Shown here piece by piece: positions 41,735 to 50,788 of a stretch of DNA of 64,000 bases (the stretch's first letter is position 1; each line of letters opens with the position of its first letter). The stretch is from Streptomyces atratus. GTDB taxonomy: Bacteria; Actinomycetota; Actinomycetes; Streptomycetales; Streptomycetaceae. The notes under the pieces are model-generated. The model saw only the letters and a program-made list of their open reading frames with translations, was not told where the DNA came from and searched no databases. The position numbers were made by a program, and so were the translations under genes. Location: contig NZ_BMRN01000009.1 in assembly GCF_014648655.1 (NCBI RefSeq), positions 62,001-126,000 of the forward strand. Reading direction: 5' to 3'.

Positions 41735-43217
41735 AGCTTGTGATCAGCAGCAGACAGAGCGCCGCGATCGCCAGTTTCCCGACGGACTGCAACAGCGGTC
41801 CGCGCAACAGAATGAAGGTGTACCCGGCGATCAACGGCGCGGCGATGGCCAGAACACTGCCGGGGCCCGGGCCGTCCCGGGACACCGCCCGCGCGTATCG
41901 CCGGTCGGTGCGTGCGGCGACGTACCCGATCAGTGCGAGACCGCCGACCATGCCCGGAGCACCGAAGTCGACCCACAGCTCGGTCCACAGCGGCGCCGAC
42001 AGGTTGGTCATGTTCATCCCCATCCACTGGCCGACGCGGACCCCCGTGTCCTCCGGCTTGCCGCTCCACACCGACCGGGGCACGAAGAAGAGGGCGGAGC
42101 CCGCCAGCTGACGCCCATAGGTGTGGCCGCGGGTGTCGACCCAGGTAATGGTGTTGGCGAACATCACCGTCTGGTCGTAGTCCTTGGTGGCCAGCGGCTC
42201 GAAGACCGACGACGAATCCACCGGCCGGTACCCGGCGCTGTCGTAGCGGAACCGGTCCGCGTACGGAAACAGCACCAGCGCCCCGACCACCCCCATGGCC
42301 AGCACCGACCGGTACATCGCCGCGCTGCTCGGGAACGCGGTGAACAGGAGCGAGACCAGTACGGTCAGGAACCAGTAACGGGCATTGGATATCGGGTTGT
42401 TGACGACAACGTTGAGGATTGCCAGCGCGCACCAGACCAGAACCGTCGAGGGGGAACGCCGGGCCCTGCGCGAGGTCACCAGGCGGCGGGTGCAGAAGAG
42501 CAGCCCCAGCAGCGCGGGTACCGTACCGAAGCCCTTGAGGAAGGCCGATCCCACGTTGGACTGGCTCGACGCAACCCCGCTGACCGCGACCGAGGCGCTG
42601 ATCTCCTGGCGGCTGGTGAAGAAGATCGCGGGCCCGCCGAGCTTCAGGATGTAGTAGCCGCTCGCCGCGAAGGCCAGCACCACCAGCAGCCTGAGCCGCA
42701 TCCGGTGCGCGGTGGCCGGACCGCTTCCGGCGTGTGCGGTGACCCGGCGGCGCAGCGGACGCCGGGACGCCAGCAGCGCCCCGAGGTCGAACGCGGCGCA
42801 CCCCACCAGGATCAGCGCGATGGCCGTCATCAGATCCGACCGCGGTCCCACCATCGGGGTGGGGGTCTGCCCGATGACCGTCTGGGCGAACGGGGCCACC
42901 CCCATCGCGATGTACACGAACATCCAGAACACGCCCTGCAGCAGACGCCGCCGCGTGGACAGGATCATCGTGGCGAGCCGGGCTCCCGCGTAACACGTCA
43001 GTACCAACTGCAGCCAGTACGCGGTGTCCCGGACGCCCGTCCCCGGCTGCGCCGCGATCACCGCGGGCAGGAAGCACACCAGGCCGAGGATGAGAGGCAC
43101 GGCCAGGGCCCGCGACAGCATCGCCCACGACATGGGCTTCGCCGGCGGCTGGACCGGGTCTCGCGGGCCGTGCTCCGGTACGGGTGCGGACGACGCCGCC
43201 TCGTGCACGGACGTCAT
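41703..43217 (-). CDS. Wzy-like O-antigen/exopolysaccharide polymerase
   Basis: A 504-residue membrane protein with about 10-12 helices and one large extracytoplasmic loop in the second half (ATKDYDQTVMFANTITWVDT to GVRVGQWMGMNMTNLSAPLWTELW). This layout is typical of Wzy polymerases, which are poorly conserved in sequence. ATG 43217 is chosen with a GGGGAG ribosome site; GTG 43247 lacks one. It lies between flippase and glycosyltransferase genes and is divergent from the latter. Confidence 0.78.
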   Translation of the reverse strand: MTSVHEAASSAPVPEHGPRDPVQPPAKPMSWAMLSRALAVPLILGLVCFLPAVIAAQPGTGVRDTAYWLQLVLTCYAGARLATMILSTRRRLLQGVFWMFVYIAMGVAPFAQTVIGQTPTPMVGPRSDLMTAIALILVGCAAFDLGALLASRRPLRRRVTAHAGSGPATAHRMRLRLLVVLAFAASGYYILKLGGPAIFFTSRQEISASVAVSGVASSQSNVGSAFLKGFGTVPALLGLLFCTRRLVTSRRARRSPSTVLVWCALAILNVVVNNPISNARYWFLTVLVSLLFTAFPSSAAMYRSVLAMGVVGALVLFPYADRFRYDSAGYRPVDSSSVFEPLATKDYDQTVMFANTITWVDTRGHTYGRQLAGSALFFVPRSVWSGKPEDTGVRVGQWMGMNMTNLSAPLWTELWVDFGAPGMVGGLALIGYVAARTDRRYARAVSRDGPGPGSVLAIAAPLIAGYTFILLRGPLLQSVGKLAIAALCLLLITSFRSWSGQRSH

Positions 43218-43322
43218 CTGCTCCCCGTTCCGTGGACCTGTGAACACTCTAACGAATCAGCCCACTTGGGGGGTTTGGATGACTAGTCTGTAAAAGGTCG
43301 GCCGAGGTTGAGGGGAACCCTG

Positions 43323-44483
43323 GTGAAGATCCTGCACGTCGTCACACTGCACACCCCGGACCATGCGTTCGGCGGCCCGACAAGGGTGGCGCTCAACCTG
43401 TCGAAGGTCCAGCGGGCCGGGGGCGACGACGCCCGCATCATGGCGCTGGGTGACGGCTTCGAAGGCCGGCTGCCGCGCGAGGTCGAGGGAGTGCCGGTCC
43501 ATCTCTTCCGGGCCCGCCATCTGCTCCCCATGTTCGAGGTCAGCGGAATCACCTCCGGTGCGCTCCTGCTCGCCGCCCGTCGCATGATGCGCGGCGCCGA
43601 TCTCGTCCATGTCCATCTCATGCGCGACCTGGTGACGCTGCCCGTCGCACTGCTCGCGCTGGCCTCCCGCACACCCCTGGTCGTCCAGACCCATGGCATG
43701 GTGGACCCGACCGAGAAGCGGGTTGCCCAGCTGACCGACCTGCTGGGGGTGCGCAAGGTGCTGCGGGACGCCGACGCCGTGCTGCACCTGACCGAGAGGG
43801 AACGCCTCGATGTGAACGCTGTTGCCGCACCGGTGCCGTTGACCCGCACCGTACGGCTGGTCAATGGAGTACGGCCGCAGGAGCTGGGGCCGGCCAGGGA
43901 GTCGGGGCGGCCGCCGACGGTCCTCTTCCTGGCCCGGATCCAGGAGCGCAAGCGCCCGGAAGACTTCGTCGCCGCGATGCCGACGGTCCTGGCCGAGCAC
44001 CCGGACGCCCGGTTCGTACTGGCCGGCCCCGACACCGGAGCGCTGCCCGCGACGCTCGAACTCGCCCGCAGACTCGAGGTGATGGACTCCCTCGACCATG
44101 TGGGAGCGCTCGACCACGAAGAGGTCCTCGCGGCGGGGCGGCAGGCCGATGTGTACGTACTGCCGTCGATCGAGGAACCCCTGGGCGTATCCGTCCTCGA
44201 AGCGATGTCGGTCGGTACCCCCGTGGTCATCACCCGCACCTGTGGCCTCGGCCCCGATGTCGCGCGGGCCGGGGCGGGCCGGGTGATCGACAGCCGGGTC
44301 GGCGAGGACGGGAAGAACGCGCTCAAGGTCGCCGGGGCGATACTGGAACTCCTCGAACCCGAGGCCAACGCCCGGGCGGGAAAGGCCGCTTGGGACCTGG
44401 TCAATGAGCAGTTCACCATCGAGGTCGTGACCCGGACCCTCCGGCGGACCTACGAGGACGTGGTCCGCCGGAAGGGCCGCTGA
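43323..44483 (+). CDS. Family 4 glycosyltransferase
   Basis: A 386-residue GT-B enzyme. The N-terminal acceptor domain begins VKILHVVTLHTPDHAFGGPTR; the donor domain contains VLFLARIQERKRPEDFV and the E-x7-E signature in EEPLGVSVLEAMSVGTPVV. It starts at GTG 43323 after GAGGGGAA. It is convergent with the GT2 gene (one base between them) and divergent from the polymerase. The sugar is unknown; one of the transferases in this cluster probably uses GDP-L-fucose. Confidence 0.9.
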   Translation: MKILHVVTLHTPDHAFGGPTRVALNLSKVQRAGGDDARIMALGDGFEGRLPREVEGVPVHLFRARHLLPMFEVSGITSGALLLAARRMMRGADLVHVHLMRDLVTLPVALLALASRTPLVVQTHGMVDPTEKRVAQLTDLLGVRKVLRDADAVLHLTERERLDVNAVAAPVPLTRTVRLVNGVRPQELGPARESGRPPTVLFLARIQERKRPEDFVAAMPTVLAEHPDARFVLAGPDTGALPATLELARRLEVMDSLDHVGALDHEEVLAAGRQADVYVLPSIEEPLGVSVLEAMSVGTPVVITRTCGLGPDVARAGAGRVIDSRVGEDGKNALKVAGAILELLEPEANARAGKAAWDLVNEQFTIEVVTRTLRRTYEDVVRRKGR

Positions 44484-44484
44484 T

Positions 44485-45312
44485 TCAAACGGTCTTCCCC
44501 TCACGGGACTTGAGCGCGATCTGCCAGCGGTAGAAACTCATCGCCAGCGCGAAGTCGAAGCCCGCCCGCCCGTCGAGGAATCCCCGCCGGTACACATACA
44601 TGTACGCGAACGACACCAGGGGCTTGAAGGGCGCCTTGTGGAAAAGCTGCCCCTGGCGCGACTTCACCCTCCGCACCTGCTCCTTGACCTCGGGGTGGTG
44701 CTCCAGCCACGCCTCCCAGTCCGAGTAGCGGTTGTGCCGCTCGAACCAGGCGGTGACCGGGTCGAGATCCTGGTGCTCGATCGGATTGCGGAGCGAGCCG
44801 GCCGACTCGGCGACCGGCTGGTAGTGGCCCTCGACCTCACCGATGCCCGGCGCTTCGAGATCCCCGACCTCCGGGTACCGGCAGCGGGTGCGGTCGGTCA
44901 GTGACCGCTTGCGGATGGTGTAGCCGTGCCGCAGCCGCTTCCCGGAGAACCAGTAACCCAGCGGTATGTCGTACGCCGCGGGTTTCGGCGCGCCGGGATC
45001 GGCGAAGATCTGGCGCAGTTCTGCCAGCAGACCGGGGCTGAGCCGCTCGTCCCCGTCGAGCAGCAGAATCCAGTCCAGGTCCGTGCGGACATGGTCCAGG
45101 CACCACTGCTTCTTTCGCGGATGGCCGCCGTCCCAGGTGTACGTGATCACCTCGGCCCCGCACTCCTCGGCGATCTTCGCCGTGTCGTCCGTGCTGTGCG
45201 AGTCGACGACGACGACCGCTTCGAAGTGGCCGAGCACCGAATTCACCGCCTCGGCGATGTTCAGCCCCTCGTTCTTCGTGGGGATCGCCACGGCTATCGG
45301 CAGCTTGCTCAT
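44485..45312 (-). CDS. Family 2 glycosyltransferase (WaaE/KdtX-like)
   Basis: A 275-residue GT-A enzyme. The nucleotide-binding start is IAVAIPTKNEGLNIAEAV, the acidic pairs are VVVDSHSTDDT and the metal-binding DGD in ILLLDGDERL. A C-terminal amphipathic helix may attach it to the membrane. It is last in the gmd-led operon; its ATG overlaps the lipoprotein stop. It resembles transferases that add glucose or a similar residue to lipid-linked glycans. Confidence 0.87.
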   Translation of the reverse strand: MSKLPIAVAIPTKNEGLNIAEAVNSVLGHFEAVVVVDSHSTDDTAKIAEECGAEVITYTWDGGHPRKKQWCLDHVRTDLDWILLLDGDERLSPGLLAELRQIFADPGAPKPAAYDIPLGYWFSGKRLRHGYTIRKRSLTDRTRCRYPEVGDLEAPGIGEVEGHYQPVAESAGSLRNPIEHQDLDPVTAWFERHNRYSDWEAWLEHHPEVKEQVRRVKSRQGQLFHKAPFKPLVSFAYMYVYRRGFLDGRAGFDFALAMSFYRWQIALKSREGKTV

Positions 45313-46004
45313 CCATGGTCTCCTTCGGGCAGCCAGGCGTAGCAGCCTGTGGAGGTGAACGCGCGGGCCGCCTCCGGGACGGTGATCTCGGCCCGCTTCC
45401 CGGAGGCGGAGGAGCCCGACACCAGGTTCTTGCCGTTCGCCCCGGTGATCTGCCAGGTGCAGTTCTTGGTGGGAGTGACGTCGTGATAGCGCCCGGGCCG
45501 GATCTGCTCGTCCTTGTACGTACCGTCCGCGTACCCCTGCGAAGCCTCCCGCACCAGCTCTTCGTGCTGGGTGCAGAGGTGCTCGACGGCGGGTTTCGCA
45601 TCGGCGATCTCGCCCGTCACGATCGCGCCGACCGCCGTGTCCCGGTCGACCTTCACGAGGTACGTCAGCTTGTCGCAGGTCTCCTGACCGGTCTGTAGCA
45701 CGGCCGCCGGGTCCATGCCCCTGGGCACGCGGTCGACCAGATACTCCTTCTGCTTCTTGCTGAAGGAGCCGGTGGCCGGGGTGAGTTCATCGGTGGGCAG
45801 CTTCGGTGGTTCGCTCGTCCGCGGAGCCGAAGGGTCACTGGGCGAGACGGCGCCGGGACCTGCCGACGGAGCCGTGACAGGGGTCCGGGTGGCCGATGGC
45901 CTTCCATCGCTCGCCGCCTTGTGCCCGTCGGAGGACGAGCTGCAGGCGGCCAGCGCCGCCGTCAGTACGACGACGGCGGCGCCGGCCGGGAACGGATACC
46001 TCAT
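45309..46004 (-). CDS. Secreted lipoprotein of unknown function in the polysaccharide operon
   Basis: A 231-residue lipoprotein. The lipobox LAAC ends at Cys21, followed by a Ser/Thr/Pro-rich spacer of about 60 residues and a folded domain with paired cysteines. The second half (QIRPGRYHDVTPTKNCTWQITG, LVSGSSASGKRAEITVPEAA, TSTGCYAWLPEG) resembles small repeats found in many Streptomyces secreted proteins. ATGA overlaps at both ends tie it to the LamG and GT2 genes, so it may help anchor or assemble the polymer at the cell surface. Confidence 0.8.
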   Translation of the reverse strand: MRYPFPAGAAVVVLTAALAACSSSSDGHKAASDGRPSATRTPVTAPSAGPGAVSPSDPSAPRTSEPPKLPTDELTPATGSFSKKQKEYLVDRVPRGMDPAAVLQTGQETCDKLTYLVKVDRDTAVGAIVTGEIADAKPAVEHLCTQHEELVREASQGYADGTYKDEQIRPGRYHDVTPTKNCTWQITGANGKNLVSGSSASGKRAEITVPEAARAFTSTGCYAWLPEGDHG

Positions 46005-48262
46005 CCACCCGTCCTCAGGGCGTAGTGGGCGCTGACCTGCGAGCCGCTCAGCGCGGTCGGGTAGACGGCGGTCTCGTCGATCTGCCCGGCGAAGAAGCTG
46101 CTCGTCGGCTGGTTCGGCCAGTTGTTCAGATTGTCCCCGCCGACCCGCCAGTAGCCGCTGTAGTTCTGATTGGCGGTGTACAGGGCGTTCGAGGCGCGGA
46201 GCTGTCCGTCCACGTACAGAGCCATGCCTCCGGTGCCCTGCGTGGCGACGACATGGTGCCAGGCACCGTCGTTGTAGGCCGCGGGTGTCGTGACGGTCCT
46301 GGCACCGCCGCTGTAGACCCCGAAGATCAGCCGCCCGTCATTGCGCATGTACACGTGCTTGTCGAACTGGGTGCTGTTCTGCATGGTCACATTGCCGAAG
46401 CCGATGATCTTCCCTCCCCTCGTGGTCGTCGTCTTGATCCATGTCTCCACCGAGAACCTGGTGGGCTGCGCATGACGCTTGTTGCTGTACGCGTACTGGT
46501 TCGAACCGTTGAAGCCGATCGCCGTCGAAGCACCCGCCACAGCGGCCGGAGTCTGCCGGTAGGCGGGGGAGTTGCGCAGGAATCCGTTGTCCAGCCCGCT
46601 GCCGGTGTCTGCGGCGAAGGTCGAGGTGCCTTCGTCGTACCGCCAGTACAGCGAAGCACCGTCCGCCAGCACCTTGGCGGGGTACTTCTGGGCGGTTGAC
46701 GCCACGGTGGCGGACAGGGCGGGCGACTTGGCACTGGTGTTGGTGCCGTCGCTCGCACTGATCCGGTACGAGTGGGTCTCACCCGCGGCCACGTCCGTAT
46801 CGGTCCACCTCAGCTGTGGCCGGTCCCAGAACAGCGAGTACCCCGTCGTGGTGTACACCGGGGTACTCGCACCGTCCTTGTAGATCCGGTAGGTGAGCTC
46901 ACCGTCGTCGGCGTCGAAGCTCGTCTGCCAATTGACCTCGACCTCGCCCGCGGCAACGGTGGACAGGCTGACGTTCGGCACCCACGGCGCCCCGGTGTCG
47001 GGGCCGTCGGCGAACCGGGTGAGGCCCTGCTGCGCGGAGCCGTTGACGGTGGTGAATTCGCCGCCCACCCACAGATAGTGATGGCCGCCCTTGTCGGTCT
47101 GCGCCATCACTCGCGGTCCGACCGGCTCCCCGATGCCGTCGTTGGTGTCCGGGAACCAGGGGAGCAGCTTCGGGTCGTCGACGGACTGGGCCAGCAGATG
47201 CTTGCGCGGCTGGTCCGGGAACTCACCCATGCTGGCGCAGTCGTGCGCGTGACTGCCGCTGTACAGAACGCCGTTGTGCACGAGGACGGCCTGGGTGGCG
47301 CCCAGGCAGGTGTCCCGCCAGCGCTGCTCGAAGTTGCCGAGGTTCAGCGCGATCCGGCCGTCGAAGACACCGCCTCCGGTGCCCTCGTTGGCGGTGTAGA
47401 AGCCGGTGGCGTCCGTGGTCAGGTCCTGCACCGTGGAGGTGTTCGGAATGAAGCCGGCCGGGTAGCTCTTGGCGACGGCTCCGGTGGTGGCGTCCACGAC
47501 GGCCAGTGCGTGCGAGGCGGTGCCGTTGACGGTGAAGAAGTCACCGCCGATCAGCACGTGTTTCTGATCGGGCGTCAGCTCGACGGCCCGGCCCACCTCG
47601 TCGGTATTGGCCGTCCACGGCTTCAGCGCGGCGCCCGTGGTGACCGCGGCGAACTTGTTCCGGGTCTGCCCCGCCACTGTGTTGAAGTCACCGCCCAGAT
47701 AGACGGTGTCGGCCGTGACGGCCAGCGCCCGTACCGTCGCGGAGACGGAGACCTTGAAGCCTTGGCGCGGGGTGCAGGTCGCGGTGTCGATCGCGGCGAT
47801 ATTACTCACTCCGACCCCGCTCACCGCCCCGAACTGCCCGCCGACGTAAAGGGTCTTCTGATCGGGGGAGAGTGCGAGGGCCCGTACGGTCGCTGTCCCC
47901 GACGAGAGCGTGAACGACAGACTGCAGCCGGTCGGTGCACCGGTCGCCGCATCGAACGCGGCGAAGTTCACCGCGGGCTGTTCGGAGGTTCCGGCGGCCG
48001 CGTCCGGCGGCCGGACGGTGGAGAAGGTCCCGCCGGTGTACACGACACCGGCGTCCGACGCGGCCATCGACCAGACGATGCCGTTGGTCTGCCAGGTGGT
48101 GAGGTCGTCCGCGGTCAGGGAGACCGGCGGTGTGAGGGCCGCGGCCGGGGAGCCCCCGGACGCGGCGGCGGTCAGGGCTCCGGCGAGCAGGCAGAGCGCG
48201 GCGGCCGCGGCACGTGCCCTGCCGCGTCCGATGGGTCTGCGCCCCGTACTTCCGTTCATCAT
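46001..48262 (-). CDS. Secreted beta-propeller/Fn3/LamG surface protein
   Basis: A 753-residue exported protein with a signal peptide (about residues 1-42). Residues 45-420 contain repeated strands of the type VYTGGTFSTV, LYVGGQFGAVSG, VYLGGDFNTVAGQ, VLIGGDFFTVNG and LWVGGEFTTVNG, a propeller-like repeat set. A fibronectin-III-like domain (about 425-520) and a C-terminal LamG/concanavalin-like domain (about 530-745, WHHVVATQGTGGMALYVDG) follow. LamG domains often bind carbohydrate, so it may bind the glycan made by the neighbouring genes. Translationally coupled on both sides by ATGA overlaps. Confidence 0.87.
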   Translation of the reverse strand: MMNGSTGRRPIGRGRARAAAAALCLLAGALTAAASGGSPAAALTPPVSLTADDLTTWQTNGIVWSMAASDAGVVYTGGTFSTVRPPDAAAGTSEQPAVNFAAFDAATGAPTGCSLSFTLSSGTATVRALALSPDQKTLYVGGQFGAVSGVGVSNIAAIDTATCTPRQGFKVSVSATVRALAVTADTVYLGGDFNTVAGQTRNKFAAVTTGAALKPWTANTDEVGRAVELTPDQKHVLIGGDFFTVNGTASHALAVVDATTGAVAKSYPAGFIPNTSTVQDLTTDATGFYTANEGTGGGVFDGRIALNLGNFEQRWRDTCLGATQAVLVHNGVLYSGSHAHDCASMGEFPDQPRKHLLAQSVDDPKLLPWFPDTNDGIGEPVGPRVMAQTDKGGHHYLWVGGEFTTVNGSAQQGLTRFADGPDTGAPWVPNVSLSTVAAGEVEVNWQTSFDADDGELTYRIYKDGASTPVYTTTGYSLFWDRPQLRWTDTDVAAGETHSYRISASDGTNTSAKSPALSATVASTAQKYPAKVLADGASLYWRYDEGTSTFAADTGSGLDNGFLRNSPAYRQTPAAVAGASTAIGFNGSNQYAYSNKRHAQPTRFSVETWIKTTTTRGGKIIGFGNVTMQNSTQFDKHVYMRNDGRLIFGVYSGGARTVTTPAAYNDGAWHHVVATQGTGGMALYVDGQLRASNALYTANQNYSGYWRVGGDNLNNWPNQPTSSFFAGQIDETAVYPTALSGSQVSAHYALRTGG

Positions 48263-48567
48263 TCAGCTCCGAAGGTGAGAACGAGCTGCGGCCGCAGGGC
48301 CGCGGTTCCTGCCTCGTCCGACCGGCGGCGGAAAATGTCCGTCCCGCTGCCGGCATGGGCGAGTGAGTGGTCCGGGCCCGGGGCCCGGACCGGTACGGAC
48401 GCCCTCGGGACCACCGGGCAGCCGGTGGAGAGCGAGGTCGTGCCCGTATTGGTCCCCGGCACGGTCGTGGGGTGCGACGGCCGGGTGCTGTGGGTGATTG
48501 CCGAACCGGTCCACACACAGGTGACCGGCAGGGCGGTGCGGCTGTCGGATGTGCCCGGATCTCTCAT
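48259..48567 (-). pseudogene. DNRLRE-domain protein fragment (no signal peptide) between gmd and LamG genes
   Basis: A 102-residue ORF whose segments WTGSAITHSTRP, VPGTNTGTTSLSTG and TAALRPQLVLTFG match the second half of a DNRLRE (disaggregatase-related) beta domain. Intact members are exported and much longer; here a start codon and about ten polar residues lead straight into mid-domain sequence. Both ends keep ATGA overlaps, with the gmd stop at 48564 and the LamG start at 48262. It looks like an internal deletion that kept the operon coupling. It may still be translated but should not be exported. Confidence 0.6.
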
Positions 48568-49577
48568 CGGTCCACCCGCACAGCCGCTCCGGCGAGTTGG
48601 TCGGACAGCTGACGGATGTCCGCCTCGACCATGATCCTGGCGAGCTCCCGCGATTTCACGGCCGGTTTCCAGCCGAGCAGTTCCTCGGCCTTGGCTGCAT
48701 CACCGATCAGCGCGTCGACCTCGCTGGGGCGCTCGTACTTGGCGTCGTAGCGGACGTGCTCCCGCCAGTCCAGGCCGGCGTGTGCGAAGGCGTACTCCAG
48801 GAACTGCCGGACGCTGACACCCTCGCCGGTGGCCACCACATAGTCGTCCGGGTTGTCGCACTGCAGCATGCGCCACATCGCGTCGACGTACTCGGGGGCG
48901 TAGCCCCAGTCGCGCACGGCATCGAGATTGCCCAGGTGGAGGTGTGTCTGCAGACCTGCCCTGATCCTGGCCACCCCACGAGTGATCTTCCGGGTCACGA
49001 ACGTCTCGCCGCGGCGCGGGGACTCGTGGTTGAAGAGAATCCCGTTGACCGCGAACATCCCGTACGCCTCACGGTAGTTGACGGTCGCCCAGTACGAATA
49101 GACCTTGGCGACGCTGTACGGGCTCCGCGGATGGAAGGGGGTCTTCTCGTTCTGCGGCGGAGGGGTGGCGCCGAACATCTCCGACGAGGACGCCTGATAG
49201 ATACGGGTGTCGATACCGCTCGCGCGGACGGCCTCCAGCAGCCGGATGGTGCCGAGGCCGGTGATGTCACCGGTGTACAGCGGAGCGTCGAACGAGACGC
49301 GGACGTGCGACTGCGCACCCAGGTTGTAGACCTCGTCCGGCCGGATGTCGCGCAGCAGATTCACCAGCGCGACCCCGTCGGCGAGGTCGGCGTGATGCAG
49401 GACGAACGAACGGTTCTCTTCCTCCGGCCCCTGGTAGATGTGGTCGATCCGCTCGGTGTTGAAGCTCGACGAGCGGCGTATCAGTCCATGGACCGTGTAC
49501 CCCTTTTCGAGCAGCAGCTCGGACAGGTACGAACCGTCCTGTCCGGTCACGCCGGTGATGAGCGCGGTCTTCGCCAC
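48564..49577 (-). CDS. gmd: GDP-mannose 4,6-dehydratase
   Basis: A 337-residue extended SDR that makes GDP-4-keto-6-deoxymannose, first step to GDP-L-fucose. The start ALITGVTGQDGSYLSELLL and RRSSSFNTERIDH are signatures of the family; SSSEMFG and YSVAKVYSYW provide the catalytic Ser/Glu and Tyr-Lys. GTG 49577 is chosen with GAGGGGGA upstream. It is first in an operon of five ORFs joined by four ATGA overlaps, and divergent from the fcl gene that uses its product. Confidence 0.93.
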   Translation of the reverse strand: MAKTALITGVTGQDGSYLSELLLEKGYTVHGLIRRSSSFNTERIDHIYQGPEEENRSFVLHHADLADGVALVNLLRDIRPDEVYNLGAQSHVRVSFDAPLYTGDITGLGTIRLLEAVRASGIDTRIYQASSSEMFGATPPPQNEKTPFHPRSPYSVAKVYSYWATVNYREAYGMFAVNGILFNHESPRRGETFVTRKITRGVARIRAGLQTHLHLGNLDAVRDWGYAPEYVDAMWRMLQCDNPDDYVVATGEGVSVRQFLEYAFAHAGLDWREHVRYDAKYERPSEVDALIGDAAKAEELLGWKPAVKSRELARIMVEADIRQLSDQLAGAAVRVDR

Positions 49578-49690
49578 GACTCCCCCTCTGTGTTCGCCTG
49601 AAAGGCTGTTGGTTCTCACCGAAATATCGGAATTGAGTGATCTGCGGCAAAACGTCACCGCGGCCCGCGGCTGCTGGCACAATCCGAGCC

Positions 49691-50674
49691 ATGACGACTG
49701 ATCCCCTCGGCCCTCCCCAGGAATCCGTCCGCCCCCTCCTACGACCCGGCGCCCGCATATTCGTCGCGGGCCACCGCGGTCTGGTCGGTTCGGCGGTGGT
49801 ACGCCGCCTCATCGCGTCCGGACACGAGGTGATCACCCGCGATCGGGATCACCTCGATCTGCGCGACGCCGCGCGGACCGAGGCGTTTCTCCGCGAGGTC
49901 CGTCCGGACGCAGTGGTGCTGGCCGCCGCCAAGGTCGGCGGGATCATGGCCAACAACACGTATCCGGTGCAGTTCCTCGAAGACAATCTGCGCATCCAGC
50001 TGAGCGTCATCGCCGGAGCACATGCCGCCGGGGCCGAGCGGCTGCTCTTCCTCGGCTCGTCCTGCATCTACCCCAAGCGCGCCCCGCAGCCGATCCCCGA
50101 AAGCTCCCTGCTCACAGGCCCGTTGGAGCCGACGAACGAGGCATACGCACTGGCCAAGATCGCCGGAATCGTGCAGACCCAGTCCTACCGCCGGCAGTTC
50201 GGCGCCTCGTACATCAGTGCCATGCCCACCAACCTCTACGGTCCGGGCGACAACTTCGACCTGGAGACCTCGCACGTACTGCCCGCGCTGATCCGCCGCT
50301 TCCACGAGGCGGGACGCGACGGCTCGCCCGTGGTCACGCTCTGGGGCTCCGGCAGCCCGCGCCGCGAATTCCTGCACGTCGACGATCTGGCCGCCGCGTG
50401 CCTCCTGCTGCTGGAGCGCTACGACGGTGACGAGCCCGTCAACGTCGGCTGCGGTGAGGACCTGACGATCCATGAACTCGCCGACATTGTAGGGGATGTG
50501 ACGGAGTACCAGGGTCGTGTCGAATGGGACACATCGAAGCCCGACGGCACCCCGCGTAAGCTGCTCGACGTCTCCCGGCTCACCTCCCTCGGCTTCGCAC
50601 CGCAGATTCCACTGCGCGACGGGATCGCCCGTACCTACGCATGGTGGCTGGAGCGGCAGACCGCACAGGTCTGA
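49691..50674 (+). CDS. fcl: GDP-L-fucose synthase
   Basis: A 327-residue epimerase/reductase that converts GDP-4-keto-6-deoxymannose to GDP-L-fucose with NADPH. It has an FVAGHRGLVGSA cofactor motif (about residues 24-35), AAKVGGI, FLGSSCIYPK, the catalytic Tyr-Lys in YALAKIAG and MPTNLYGPGDNFD. It is divergent from gmd across 113 bases, so shared regulation is likely. A terminator-like hairpin follows. Confidence 0.93.
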   Translation: MTTDPLGPPQESVRPLLRPGARIFVAGHRGLVGSAVVRRLIASGHEVITRDRDHLDLRDAARTEAFLREVRPDAVVLAAAKVGGIMANNTYPVQFLEDNLRIQLSVIAGAHAAGAERLLFLGSSCIYPKRAPQPIPESSLLTGPLEPTNEAYALAKIAGIVQTQSYRRQFGASYISAMPTNLYGPGDNFDLETSHVLPALIRRFHEAGRDGSPVVTLWGSGSPRREFLHVDDLAAACLLLLERYDGDEPVNVGCGEDLTIHELADIVGDVTEYQGRVEWDTSKPDGTPRKLLDVSRLTSLGFAPQIPLRDGIARTYAWWLERQTAQV

Positions 50675-50732
50675 GCGGACCCGACGGGCCGACCGGCACG
50701 GGCCGGCCGCCGCAACGCGACGGCCGCCCGTC

Positions 50733-50756
50733 CCTCCGGCCCCGCACGGCCGGAGG
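50733..50756. terminator. Bidirectional hairpin after fcl and the sugar transferase
   Basis: A 9-bp perfect stem (CCTCCGGCC with GGCCGGAGG), 6-base loop and a following TTTC lie between two convergent genes. Confidence 0.65.
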
Positions 50757-50788
50757 TTTCGCACTCTTCGCATCGACGGCCGCCGCAC

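Noticed and set aside
46772..48634. 620-residue plus-strand ORF opposite the LamG gene
   Set aside because: It is antisense to a well-supported LamG/propeller gene and has low-complexity Gly/Arg/Val composition.
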